From contig JAUIMM010000722.1 in the NCBI GenBank assembly GCA_031769625.1, forward strand, positions 310,001 through 374,000: a DNA stretch of 64,000 nucleotides, in the 5' to 3' direction. The DNA comes from Taudactylus pleione. Lineage: Eukaryota > Chordata > Amphibia > Anura > Myobatrachidae. Under the pieces are notes generated by a model. That model made no database searches. It had not been told where the DNA came from and saw only the letters and a list, made by a program, of their open reading frames with translations. A program made the position numbers and the translations under genes. Of this stretch, positions 12,287-22,715 are shown piece by piece (the stretch's first letter is position 1; each line of letters begins with the position of its first letter).

Positions 12287-12460
12287 GGAAAGACCTTTTT
12301 CAGAGCTACCTTCACACCGATTTTGGGCCATTTTAACCACCATGCAGCGGAGAAATAGCCAATCAAAAGAAGGGTTCCTTGGAGAAATATACAGTTAATG
12401 GATTCTTATGCTCCTCCGGTCCCACTTTAAGTCAATGGAGATTTTTTTTTGCTTTAAATG
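12287..12460 (+). repeat. Module A2, diverged and lacking its leading segment (type copy)
   Basis: A2 is the most diverged module. It begins directly at GGAAAG and keeps TTCACACCGATTTTGGGCC and the GGAGAAATAGCCAATCAA box, which align with A1 and B. It has about 30 extra bases between GGGTTCCTTGG and GCTCCTCCGG, including ATATACAGTTAATGG. It ends in AAGTCAATGGAG, a T-tract and GCTTTAAATG, almost the same linker as C. The extra segment starts GGAGAAATATAC, which resembles the upstream GGAGAAATAGCC, so it may be a decayed partial duplication; that is inference. Confidence 0.85.
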
Positions 12461-12651
12461 CTTGCAGTTATTGATCCATTTGGTCTACAATTATGCGACC
12501 AGTATGGCTGGAAAGCACTTGATAAGAACTACTTCCACACATATTTTGGGACATTTTGACTGTCAGGCAGTGGAGAAACAGCCAGTCAAAGAAAGGGTTC
12601 CTAGGCTCCTCCAGTCCACTTTAAGTAAATTAAGATTTTTTTTTTAAAATG
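12461..12651 (+). repeat. Module B (type copy, 191 bp)
   Basis: B is recognised by CACTTGATAAGAACTACT, a following TTCCACACA, GGCAGTGGAG or GGCTGTGGAG, CCTAGGCTCC and a closing AAGTAAATTAAGAT before the T-tract. It differs from C by modest substitutions and by its linker, which lacks GCTT before TAAATG. It contains an AvrII site (CCTAGG) in most copies. Confidence 0.92.
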
Positions 12652-12845
12652 CTTGCAGTTATTGATCCATTTGGTCTACAATTATGCGACCAGTATGGCT
12701 GGAAAGTACTTGCTAAGAACTACTGCCAAACCAATTTTGGGCCATTTTGACTGTCAGGCAATGGAGAAACAGCCCATCAAAGAAAGGGTTCCTAGTCTCC
12801 TCCAGTCCACTTTAAGTCAATTGAGATTTTTTTTTGCTTTAAATG
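12652..12845 (+). repeat. Module C (type copy, 194 bp)
   Basis: C is recognised by ACTTGCTAAGAACTACTG, CAAACCAATTTTGG, GGCAATGGAG, CCTAGTCTCC (no AvrII site) and the closing AAGTCAATTGAGAT with an MfeI site (CAATTG), a T-tract and GCTTTAAATG. It is the sister of B. Its 3' linker is nearly identical to that of A2, which makes A2 and C ends interchangeable in recombination. Confidence 0.92.
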
Positions 12846-13385
12846 CTTGCAGTTTTTGATCCATTTGGTCTACAATTATGCGACCAGTATCGCTGGAAAG
12901 CCCTTGTTCACAGATACCTCCACACCAATTTTGGGCCATTTTGACAATCAGGAGGAGGAGAAACAGCTGGTCAAAGATAGGGTTCCTAGGCTCCTCTGGT
13001 CCCGCTTCCAAAAATGCACGAAAAGACCTTTTTCAGAGCTACCATCACACCGATTTTGGGCCGTTTTAACCACCATGCAGTGGAGAAATAGCCAATCAAA
13101 AGAAGGGTTCCTTGGAGAAATGTACTGTTAATAAATTCTTATGCTCCTCCGGTCCCACTTTAAGTCAATGGAGATTTTTTTTTGCTTTAAATGCTTGCAG
13201 TTATTGATCCATTTGGTCTACAATTATGCTCACCAGTATGGCTGGAAAGCACTTGATAAGAACTACTTCCACACATATTTTGGGACATTTTGACTGTCAG
13301 GCAGTGGAGAAACAGCCAGTGAAAGAAAGGGTTCCTAGGCTCCTCCAGTCCACTTTAAGTAAATTAAGATTTTTTTTTTAAATGC

Positions 13386-14850
13386 TTGCAGTTATTGATC
13401 CATTTGGTCTACAATTATGCGACCAGTATGGCTGGAAAGCACTTACTAAGAACTACTGCCAAACCAATTTTGGGCCATTTTGACTGTCAGGCAATGGAGA
13501 AACAGCCCGTCAAAGAAAGGATTCCTAGTCTCCTCCAGTCCACTTTAAGTCAATTGAGATTTTTTTTTGCTTTAAATGCTTGCAGTTTTTCATCCATTTG
13601 GTCTACGATTATGCGACCAGTTTCGCTGGAAAGACCTTGTTCACAGCTACCTCCACACCAATTTTGGGCCATTTTGACAATCAGGAGGAGGAGAAACAGC
13701 TGGTCAAAGATAGGGTTCCTAGGCTCCTCTGGTCCCGCTTCCAAAAATGTACAGAAAGACCTTTTTCAGAGCTACCTTCACACCGATTTTGGGCCATTTT
13801 AACCACCATGCAGCGAAGAAATAGCCAATCAAAAGAAGGGTTCCTTGGAGAAATATACAGTTAATGGATACTTATGCTCCTCCGGTCCCACTTTAAGTCA
13901 ATGGAGATTTTTTTTAGCTTTAAATGCTTGCAGTTATTGATCCATTTGGTCTACAATTATGCGACCAGTATGCCTGGAAAGCACTTGATAAGAACTACTT
14001 CCACACAAATTTTGGGCCATTTTGACTGTCAGGCTGTGGAGAAACAGCCAGTCACAGAAAGGGTTCCTAGGCTACTCCAGTCCACTTTAAGTAAATTAAG
14101 ATTTTTTTTTTAAATGCTTGCAGTTATTGATCCATTTGGTCTACAATTATGCGACCAGTATGGCTGGAAAGCACTTACTAAGAACTACTGCCAAACCAAT
14201 TTTGGGCCATTTTGACTGTCAGGCAATGGAGAAACAGCCCGTCAAAGAAAGGATTCCTAGTCTCCTCCAGTCCACTTTAAGTCAATTGAGATTTTTTTTT
14301 GCTTTAAATGCTTGCAGTTTTTCATCCATTTGGTCTACGATTATGCGACCAGTTTCGCTGGAAAGACCTTGTTCACAGCTACCTCCACACCAATTTTGGG
14401 CCATTTTGACAATCAGGAGGAGGAGAAACAGCTGGTCAAAGATAGGGTTCCTAGGCTCCTCTGGTCCCGCTTCCAAAAATGTACAGAAAGACCTTTTTCA
14501 GAGCTACCTTCACACCGATTTTGGGCCATTTTAACCACCATGCAGCGAAGAAATAGCCAATCAAAAGAAGGGTTCCTTGGAGAAATATACAGTTAATGGA
14601 TACTTATGCTCCTCCGGTCCCACTTTAAGTCAATGGAGATTTTTTTTAGCTTTAAATGCTTGCAGTTATTGATCCATTTGGTCTACAATTATGCGACCAG
14701 TATGCCTGGAAAGCACTTGATAAGAACTACTTCCACACAAATTTTGGGCCATTTTGACTGTCAGGCTGTGGAGAAACAGCCAGTCACAGAAAGGGTTCCT
14801 AGGCTACTCCAGTCCACTTTAAGTAAATTAAGATTTTTTTTTTTTAAATG
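13386..14850 (+). repeat. Local 732-bp duplication inside the 4203-bp unit
   Basis: The C-A1-A2-B segment starting at 13386 is repeated from 14118 with the same private GACCAGTTTCGCTGG variant in A1 (13,616 and 14,348). The first copy is followed by C; the second runs directly into A1. The pair is carried into the next 4203-bp repeat at 17589 and 18321. Confidence 0.85.
14311..14850 (+). repeat. Three-module unit A1-A2-B, 540 bp
   Basis: A1 has the GTTTCGCTGG sub-variant; B is the GCCTGG variant, joined to A1 by a 12-T tract. Confidence 0.9.
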
Positions 14851-17800
14851 CTTGCAGTTTTTGATCCATTTGGTCTACAATTATGCGACCAGTATCGCTG
14901 GAAAGCCCTTGTTCACAGCTACCTCCACACTAATTTTGGGCCATTTTGACAATCAGGAGGAGGAGAAACAGCTGGTCAAATATAGGGTTCCTAGGCTCCT
15001 CTGGTCCCGCTTCCAAAAATGCACGGAAAGACCTTTTTCAGAGCTACCTTCACACCAATTTCGGGCCATTATAACCACCATGCAGCAGAGAAATAGCCAA
15101 TCAAAAGAAGGGTTCCTTGGAGAAATATACAGTTAATGGATTCTTATGCTCCTCCGGTCCCACTTTAAGTCAATGGAGATTTTTTTTTGCTTTAAATGCT
15201 TGCAGTTATTGATCCATTTGGTCTACAATTATGCGACCAGTATGGCTGGAAAGCACTTGATAAGAACTACTTCCACACATATTTTGGGACATTTTGACTG
15301 TCAGGCAGTGGAGAAACAGCCAGTCAAAGAAAGGGTTCCTAGGCTCCTCCAGTCCACTTTAAGTAAATTAAGATTTTTTTTTTAAAATGCTTGCAGTTAT
15401 TGATCCATTTGGTTTACAATTATGCGACCAGTATGGCTGGAAAGCACTTGCTAAGAACTACTGACAAACCAATTTTGGGCCATTTTGACTGTCAGGTAAT
15501 GGAGAAACAGCCAGTCAAAGAAAGGGTTCCTAGTCTCCTCCAGTCCACTTTAAGTCAATTGAGATTTTTTTTTGCTTTAAATGCTTGCAGTTTTTGACCC
15601 ATTTGGTCTACAATTATGCGACCAGTATCGCTGGAAAGCCCTTGTTCACAGATACCTCCACACCAATTTTGGGCCATTTTGACAATCAGGAGGAGGAGAA
15701 ACAGCTGGTCAAAGATAGGGTTCCTAGGCTCCTCTGGTCCCGCTTCCAAAAATGTACAGAAAGACATTTTTCAGAGCTACCTTCACACCGATTTTGGGCC
15801 ATTTTAACCACCATGCAGCGAAGAAATAGCCAATCAAAAGAAGGGTTCCTTGGAGAAATATACAGTTAATGGATACTTATGCTCCTCCGGTCCCACTTTA
15901 AGTCAATGGAGATTTTTTTTAGCTTTAAATGCTTGCAGTTATTGATCCATTTGGTCTACAATTATGCGACCAGTATGCCTGGAAAGCACTTGATAAGAAC
16001 TACTTCCACACAAATTTTGGGCCATTTTGACTGTCAGGCAGTGGAGAAACAGCCAGTCAAAGAAAGGGTTCCTAGGCTTCTCCAGTCCACTTTAAGTAAA
16101 TTAATATTTTTTTTTTAAATGCTTGCAGTTATTGATCCATTTGGTCTACAATTATGCGACCAATATGGCTGGAAAGCACTTGCTAAGTACTACTGCCAAA
16201 CCAATTTTGGTCCATTTTGACTGTCAGGCAATGGAGAAACAGCCAGTCAAAGAAAGGGTTCCTAGTCTCCTCCAGTCCACTTTAAGTCAATTGAGATTTT
16301 TTTTTGCTTTAAATGCTTGCAGTTTTTGATCCATTTGGTCTACAATTATGCGACCAGTATCGCTGGAAAGCCCTTGTTTACAGCTACCTCCACACCAATT
16401 TTTGGCCATTTTGACAATCAGGAGGAGGAGAAACAGCTGGTCAAAGATAGGGTTCCTAGGCTCCTCTGGTCCCGCTTCCAAAAATGCACGGAAAGCCCTT
16501 TTTCAGAGCTACCTTCACACCGATTTTGGGCCATTTTAACCACCATGCAGCGGAGAAATAGCCAATCAAAAGAAGGGTTCCTTGGAGAAATATACAGTTA
16601 ATGGATTCTTATGCTCCTCCGGTCCCACTTTAAGTCAATGGAGATTTTTTTTTGCTTTAAATGCTTGCAGTTATTGATCCATTTGGTCTACAATTATGCG
16701 ACCAGTATGGCTGGAAAGCACTTGATAAGAACTACTTCCACACATATTTTGGGACATTTTGACTGTCAGGCAGTGGAGAAACAGCCAGTCAAAGAAAGGG
16801 TTCCTAGGCTCCTCCAGTCCACTTTAAGTAAATTAAGATTTTTTTTTTAAAATGCTTGCAGTTATTGATCCATTTGGTCTACAATTATGCGACCAGTATG
16901 GCTGGAAAGTACTTGCTAAGAACTACTGACAAACCAATTTTGGGCCATTTTGACTGTCAGGCAATGGAGAAACAGCCCATCAAAGAAAGGGTTCCTAGTC
17001 TCCTCCAGTCCACTTTAAGTCAATTGAGATTTTTTTTTGCTTTAAATGCTTGCAGTTTTTGATCCATTTGGTCTACAATTATGCGACCAGTATCGCTGGA
17101 AAGCCCTTGTTCACAGATACCTCCACACCAATTTTGGGCCATTTTGACAATCAGGAGGAGGAGAAACAGCTGGTCAAAGATAGGGTTCCTAGGCTCCTCT
17201 GGTCCCGCTTCCAAAAATGCACGAAAAGACCTTTTTCAGAGCTACCATCACACCGATTTTGGGCCGTTTTAACCACCATGCAGTGGAGAAATAGCCAATC
17301 AAAAGAAGGGTTCCTTGGAGAAATGTACTGTTAATAAATTCTTATGCTCCTCCGGTCCCACTTTAAGTCAATGGAGATTTTTTTTTGCTTTAAATGCTTG
17401 CAGTTATTGATCCATTTGGTCTACAATTATGCTCACCAGTATGGCTGGAAAGCACTTGATAAGAACTACTTCCACACATATTTTGGGACATTTTGACTGT
17501 CAGGCAGTGGAGAAACAGCCAGTGAAAGAAAGGGTTCCTAGGCTCCTCCAGTCCACTTTAAGTAAATTAAGATTTTTTTTTTAAATGCTTGCAGTTATTG
17601 ATCCATTTGGTCTACAATTATGCGACCAGTATGGCTGGAAAGCACTTACTAAGAACTACTGCCAAACCAATTTTGGGCCATTTTGACTGTCAGGCAATGG
17701 AGAAACAGCCCGTCAAAGAAAGGATTCCTAGTCTCCTCCAGTCCACTTTAAGTCAATTGAGATTTTTTTTTGCTTTAAATGCTTGCAGTTTTTCATCCAT

Positions 17801-18513
17801 TTGGTCTACGATTATGCGACCAGTTTCGCTGGAAAGACCTTGTTCACAGCTACCTCCACACCAATTTTGGGCCATTTTGACAATCAGGAGGAGGAGAAAC
17901 AGCTGGTCAAAGATAGGGTTCCTAGGCTCCTCTGGTCCCGCTTCCAAAAATGTACAGAAAGACCTTTTTCAGAGCTACCTTCACACCGATTTTGGGCCAT
18001 TTTAACCACCATGCAGCGAAGAAATAGCCAATCAAAAGAAGGGTTCCTTGGAGAAATATACAGTTAATGGATACTTATGCTCCTCCGGTCCCACTTTAAG
18101 TCAATGGAGATTTTTTTTAGCTTTAAATGCTTGCAGTTATTGATCCATTTGGTCTACAATTATGCGACCAGTATGCCTGGAAAGCACTTGATAAGAACTA
18201 CTTCCACACAAATTTTGGGCCATTTTGACTGTCAGGCTGTGGAGAAACAGCCAGTCACAGAAAGGGTTCCTAGGCTACTCCAGTCCACTTTAAGTAAATT
18301 AAGATTTTTTTTTTAAATGCTTGCAGTTATTGATCCATTTGGTCTACAATTATGCGACCAGTATGGCTGGAAAGCACTTACTAAGAACTACTGCCAAACC
18401 AATTTTGGGCCATTTTGACTGTCAGGCAATGGAGAAACAGCCCGTCAAAGAAAGGATTCCTAGTCTCCTCCAGTCCACTTTAAGTCAATTGAGATTTTTT
18501 TTTGCTTTAAATG

Positions 18514-19053
18514 CTTGCAGTTTTTCATCCATTTGGTCTACGATTATGCGACCAGTTTCGCTGGAAAGACCTTGTTCACAGCTACCTCCACACCAATTTT
18601 GGGCCATTTTGACAATCAGGAGGAGGAGAAACAGCTGGTCAAAGATAGGGTTCCTAGGCTCCTCTGGTCCCGCTTCCAAAAATGTACAGAAAGACCTTTT
18701 TCAGAGCTACCTTCACACCGATTTTGGGCCATTTTAACCACCATGCAGCGAAGAAATAGCCAATCAAAAGAAGGGTTCCTTGGAGAAATATACAGTTAAT
18801 GGATACTTATGCTCCTCCGGTCCCACTTTAAGTCAATGGAGATTTTTTTTAGCTTTAAATGCTTGCAGTTATTGATCCATTTGGTCTACAATTATGCGAC
18901 CAGTATGCCTGGAAAGCACTTGATAAGAACTACTTCCACACAAATTTTGGGCCATTTTGACTGTCAGGCTGTGGAGAAACAGCCAGTCACAGAAAGGGTT
19001 CCTAGGCTACTCCAGTCCACTTTAAGTAAATTAAGATTTTTTTTTTTTAAATG
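18514..19053 (+). repeat. Three-module unit A1-A2-B, 540 bp
   Basis: Duplicate of the unit at 14311, displaced by 4203 bp. Confidence 0.9.
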
Positions 19054-21251
19054 CTTGCAGTTTTTGATCCATTTGGTCTACAATTATGCGACCAGTATCG
19101 CTGGAAAGCCCTTGTTCACAGCTACCTCCACACTAATTTTGGGCCATTTTGACAATCAGGAGGAGGAGAAACAGCTGGTCAAATATAGGGTTCCTAGGCT
19201 CCTCTGGTCCCGCTTCCAAAAATGCACGGAAAGACCTTTTTCAGAGCTACCTTCACACCAATTTCGGGCCATTATAACCACCATGCAGCAGAGAAATAGC
19301 CAATCAAAAGAAGGGTTCCTTGGAGAAATATACAGTTAATGGATTCTTATGCTCCTCCGGTCCCACTTTAAGTCAATGGAGATTTTTTTTTGCTTTAAAT
19401 GCTTGCAGTTATTGATCCATTTGGTCTACAATTATGCGACCAGTATGGCTGGAAAGCACTTGATAAGAACTACTTCCACACATATTTTGGGACATTTTGA
19501 CTGTCAGGCAGTGGAGAAACAGCCAGTCAAAGAAAGGGTTCCTAGGCTCCTCCAGTCCACTTTAAGTAAATTAAGATTTTTTTTTTAAAATGCTTGCAGT
19601 TATTGATCCATTTGGTTTACAATTATGCGACCAGTATGGCTGGAAAGCACTTGCTAAGAACTACTGACAAACCAATTTTGGGCCATTTTGACTGTCAGGT
19701 AATGGAGAAACAGCCAGTCAAAGAAAGGGTTCCTAGTCTCCTCCAGTCCACTTTAAGTCAATTGAGATTTTTTTTTGCTTTAAATGCTTGCAGTTTTTGA
19801 CCCATTTGGTCTACAATTATGCGACCAGTATCGCTGGAAAGCCCTTGTTCACAGATACCTCCACACCAATTTTGGGCCATTTTGACAATCAGGAGGAGGA
19901 GAAACAGCTGGTCAAAGATAGGGTTCCTAGGCTCCTCTGGTCCCGCTTCCAAAAATGTACAGAAAGACATTTTTCAGAGCTACCTTCACACCGATTTTGG
20001 GCCATTTTAACCACCATGCAGCGAAGAAATAGCCAATCAAAAGAAGGGTTCCTTGGAGAAATATACAGTTAATGGATACTTATGCTCCTCCGGTCCCACT
20101 TTAAGTCAATGGAGATTTTTTTTAGCTTTAAATGCTTGCAGTTATTGATCCATTTGGTCTACAATTATGCGACCAGTATGCCTGGAAAGCACTTGATAAG
20201 AACTACTTCCACACAAATTTTGGGCCATTTTGACTGTCAGGCAGTGGAGAAACAGCCAGTCAAAGAAAGGGTTCCTAGGCTTCTCCAGTCCACTTTAAGT
20301 AAATTAATATTTTTTTTTTAAATGCTTGCAGTTATTGATCCATTTGGTCTACAATTATGCGACCAATATGGCTGGAAAGCACTTGCTAAGTACTACTGCC
20401 AAACCAATTTTGGTCCATTTTGACTGTCAGGCAATGGAGAAACAGCCAGTCAAAGAAAGGGTTCCTAGTCTCCTCCAGTCCACTTTAAGTCAATTGAGAT
20501 TTTTTTTTGCTTTAAATGCTTGCAGTTTTTGATCCATTTGGTCTACAATTATGCGACCAGTATCGCTGGAAAGCCCTTGTTTACAGCTACCTCCACACCA
20601 ATTTTTGGCCATTTTGACAATCAGGAGGAGGAGAAACAGCTGGTCAAAGATAGGGTTCCTAGGCTCCTCTGGTCCCGCTTCCAAAAATGCACGGAAAGCC
20701 CTTTTTCAGAGCTACCTTCACACCGATTTTGGGCCATTTTAACCACCATGCAGCGGAGAAATAGCCAATCAAAAGAAGGGTTCCTTGGAGAAATATACAG
20801 TTAATGGATTCTTATGCTCCTCCGGTCCCACTTTAAGTCAATGGAGATTTTTTTTTGCTTTAAATGCTTGCAGTTATTGATCCATTTGGTCTACAATTAT
20901 GCGACCAGTATGGCTGGAAAGCACTTGATAAGAACTACTTCCACACATATTTTGGGACATTTTGACTGTCAGGCAGTGGAGAAACAGCCAGTCAAAGAAA
21001 GGGTTCCTAGGCTCCTCCAGTCCACTTTAAGTAAATTAAGATTTTTTTTTTAAAATGCTTGCAGTTATTGATCCATTTGGTCTACAATTATGCGACCAGT
21101 ATGGCTGGAAAGTACTTGCTAAGAACTACTGACAAACCAATTTTGGGCCATTTTGACTGTCAGGCAATGGAGAAACAGCCCATCAAAGAAAGGGTTCCTA
21201 GTCTCCTCCAGTCCACTTTAAGTCAATTGAGATTTTTTTTTGCTTTAAATG

Positions 21252-22175
21252 CTTGCAGTTTTTGATCCATTTGGTCTACAATTATGCGACCAGTATCGCT
21301 GGAAAGCCCTTGTTCACAGATACCTCCACACCAATTTTGGGCCATTTTGACAATCAGGAGGAGGAGAAACAGCTGGTCAAAGATAGGGTTCCTAGGCTCC
21401 TCTGGTCCCGCTTCCAAAAATGCACGAAAAGACCTTTTTCAGAGCTACCATCACACCGATTTTGGGCCGTTTTAACCACCATGCAGCGGAGAAATAGCCA
21501 ATCAAAAGAAGGGTTCCTTGGAGAAATGTACTGGTAATAAATTCTTATGCTCCTCCGGTCCCACTTTAAGTCAATGGAGATTTTTTTTTGCTTTAAATGC
21601 TTGCAGTTATTGATCCATTTGGTCTACAATTATGCTCACCAGTATGGCTGGAAAGCACTTGATAAGAACTACTTCCACACATATTTTGGGACATTTTGAC
21701 TGTCAGGCAGTGGAGAAACAGCCAGTGAAAGAAAGGGTTCCTAGGCTCCTCCAGTCCACTTTAAGTAAATTAAGATTTTTTTTTTAAATGCTTGCAGTTA
21801 TTGATCCATTTGGTCTACAATTATGCGACCAGTATGGCTGGAAAGCACTTGATAAGAACTACTTCCACACATATTTTGGGACATTTTGACTGTCAGGCAG
21901 TGGAGAAACAGCCAGTCAAAGAAAGGGTTCCTAGGCTCCTCCAGTCCACTTTAAGTAAATTAAGATTTTTTTTTTAAAATGCTTGCAGTTATTGATCCAT
22001 TTGGTCTACAATTATGCGACCAGTATGGCTGGAAAGTACTTGCTAAGAACTACTGACAAACCAATTTTGGGCCATTTTGAGTGTCAGGCAATGGAGAAAC
22101 AGCCCATCAAAGAAAGGGTTCCTAGTCTCCTCCAGTCCACTTTAAGTCAATTGAGATTTTTTTTTGCTTTAAATG
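21252..22175 (+). repeat. Five-module unit A1-A2-B-B-C (924 bp)
   Basis: A B module of the GCTCACC type (21600) is followed by a second B at 21791 and then by C at 21982. The second B plus C closely match 20868-21251, displaced by 924 bp, as expected if an unequal exchange joined the T-tract of one B to the start of another B. The 4203-bp superduplication ends inside this unit. Confidence 0.88.
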
Positions 22176-22715
22176 CTTGCAGTTTTTGATCCATTTGGTC
22201 TACAATTATGCGACCAGTATCGCTGGAAAGCCCTTGTTCACAGATACCTCCACACCAATTTTGGGCCATTTTGACAATCAGGAGGAGGAGAAACAGCTGG
22301 TCAAAGATAGGGTTCCTAGGCTCCTCTGGTCCCGCTTCCAAAAATGTACAGAAAGACATTTTTCAGAGCTACCTTCACACCGATTTTGGGCCATTTTAAC
22401 CACCATGCAGCGAAGAAATAGCCAATCAATAGAAGGGTTCCTTGGAGAAATATACAGTTAATGGATACTTATGCTCCTCCGGTCCCACTTTAAGTCAATG
22501 GAGATTTTTTTTAGCTTTAAATGCTTGCAGTTATTGATCCATTTGGTCTACAATTATGCGACCAGTATGCCTGGAAAGCACTTGATAAGAACTACTTCCA
22601 CACAAATTTTGGGCCATTTTGACTGTCAGGCTGTGGAGAAACAGCCAGTCACAGAAAGGGTTCCTAGGCTACTCCAGTCCACTTTAAGTAAATTAAGATT
22701 TTTTTTTTTTAAATG
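22176..22715 (+). repeat. Three-module unit A1-A2-B, 540 bp
   Basis: Matches the unit at 787, including GACATTTTTCAG and AATCAATAGAAGG, although more than 21 kb away. Confidence 0.9.

Larger units (their letters stand above)
12113..12845 (+). repeat. Representative canonical HOR unit (A1-A2-B-C, 733 bp)
   Basis: This unit is a convenient type copy. The sequence GGAAAG, present in all four modules just before the conserved ACTACTTCCACAC or AGCTACCTCCACAC stretch, occurs at 12162, 12287, 12510 and 12701, and again in the next unit at 12895. The internal spacings are therefore 125, 223, 191 and 194 bp, summing to 733. All modules share the order GGAAAG, a TTCCACAC-like box, TTTTGGGCCATTTT, a GGAGAAA box, and GGGTTCCT followed by CTCC. 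A2, B and C end in a T-tract followed by AAATG. Confidence 0.93.
11790..21840 (+). repeat. Tandem superduplication, period 4203 bp, about 2.4 copies
   Basis: Unit order repeats exactly 4203 bp apart: A1 starts 12114/16317/20520, 12847/17050/21253, 13580/17783, 14312/18515, 14852/19055 and 15585/19788. Each period holds five four-module units and one three-module unit. Comparing the second and third repeats by eye, I noticed only a CAGTGG/CAGCGG difference (17,281 against 21,484) and TACTGTTAAT/TACTGGTAAT. Older differences separate the first repeat, such as GGGCC/GGTCC near 16,210, AAGACC/AAGCCC near 16,495 and GCC/GAC near 16,929. Confidence 0.9.

Noticed and set aside
12287..12460. A2 as an unrelated sequence inserted into a three-module repeat
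   Set aside because: A2 aligns with A1 over GGAAAG, TTCACACCGATTTTGGGCC, the GGAGAAA box and GGGTTCCT in the correct order and spacing, so it is a diverged module.
11790..21840. Assembly artefact as the sole explanation for near-identical 4203-bp copies
   Set aside because: Private single-base differences between the copies and a distinct right-hand junction argue for real copies, although only spanning long reads can settle it.
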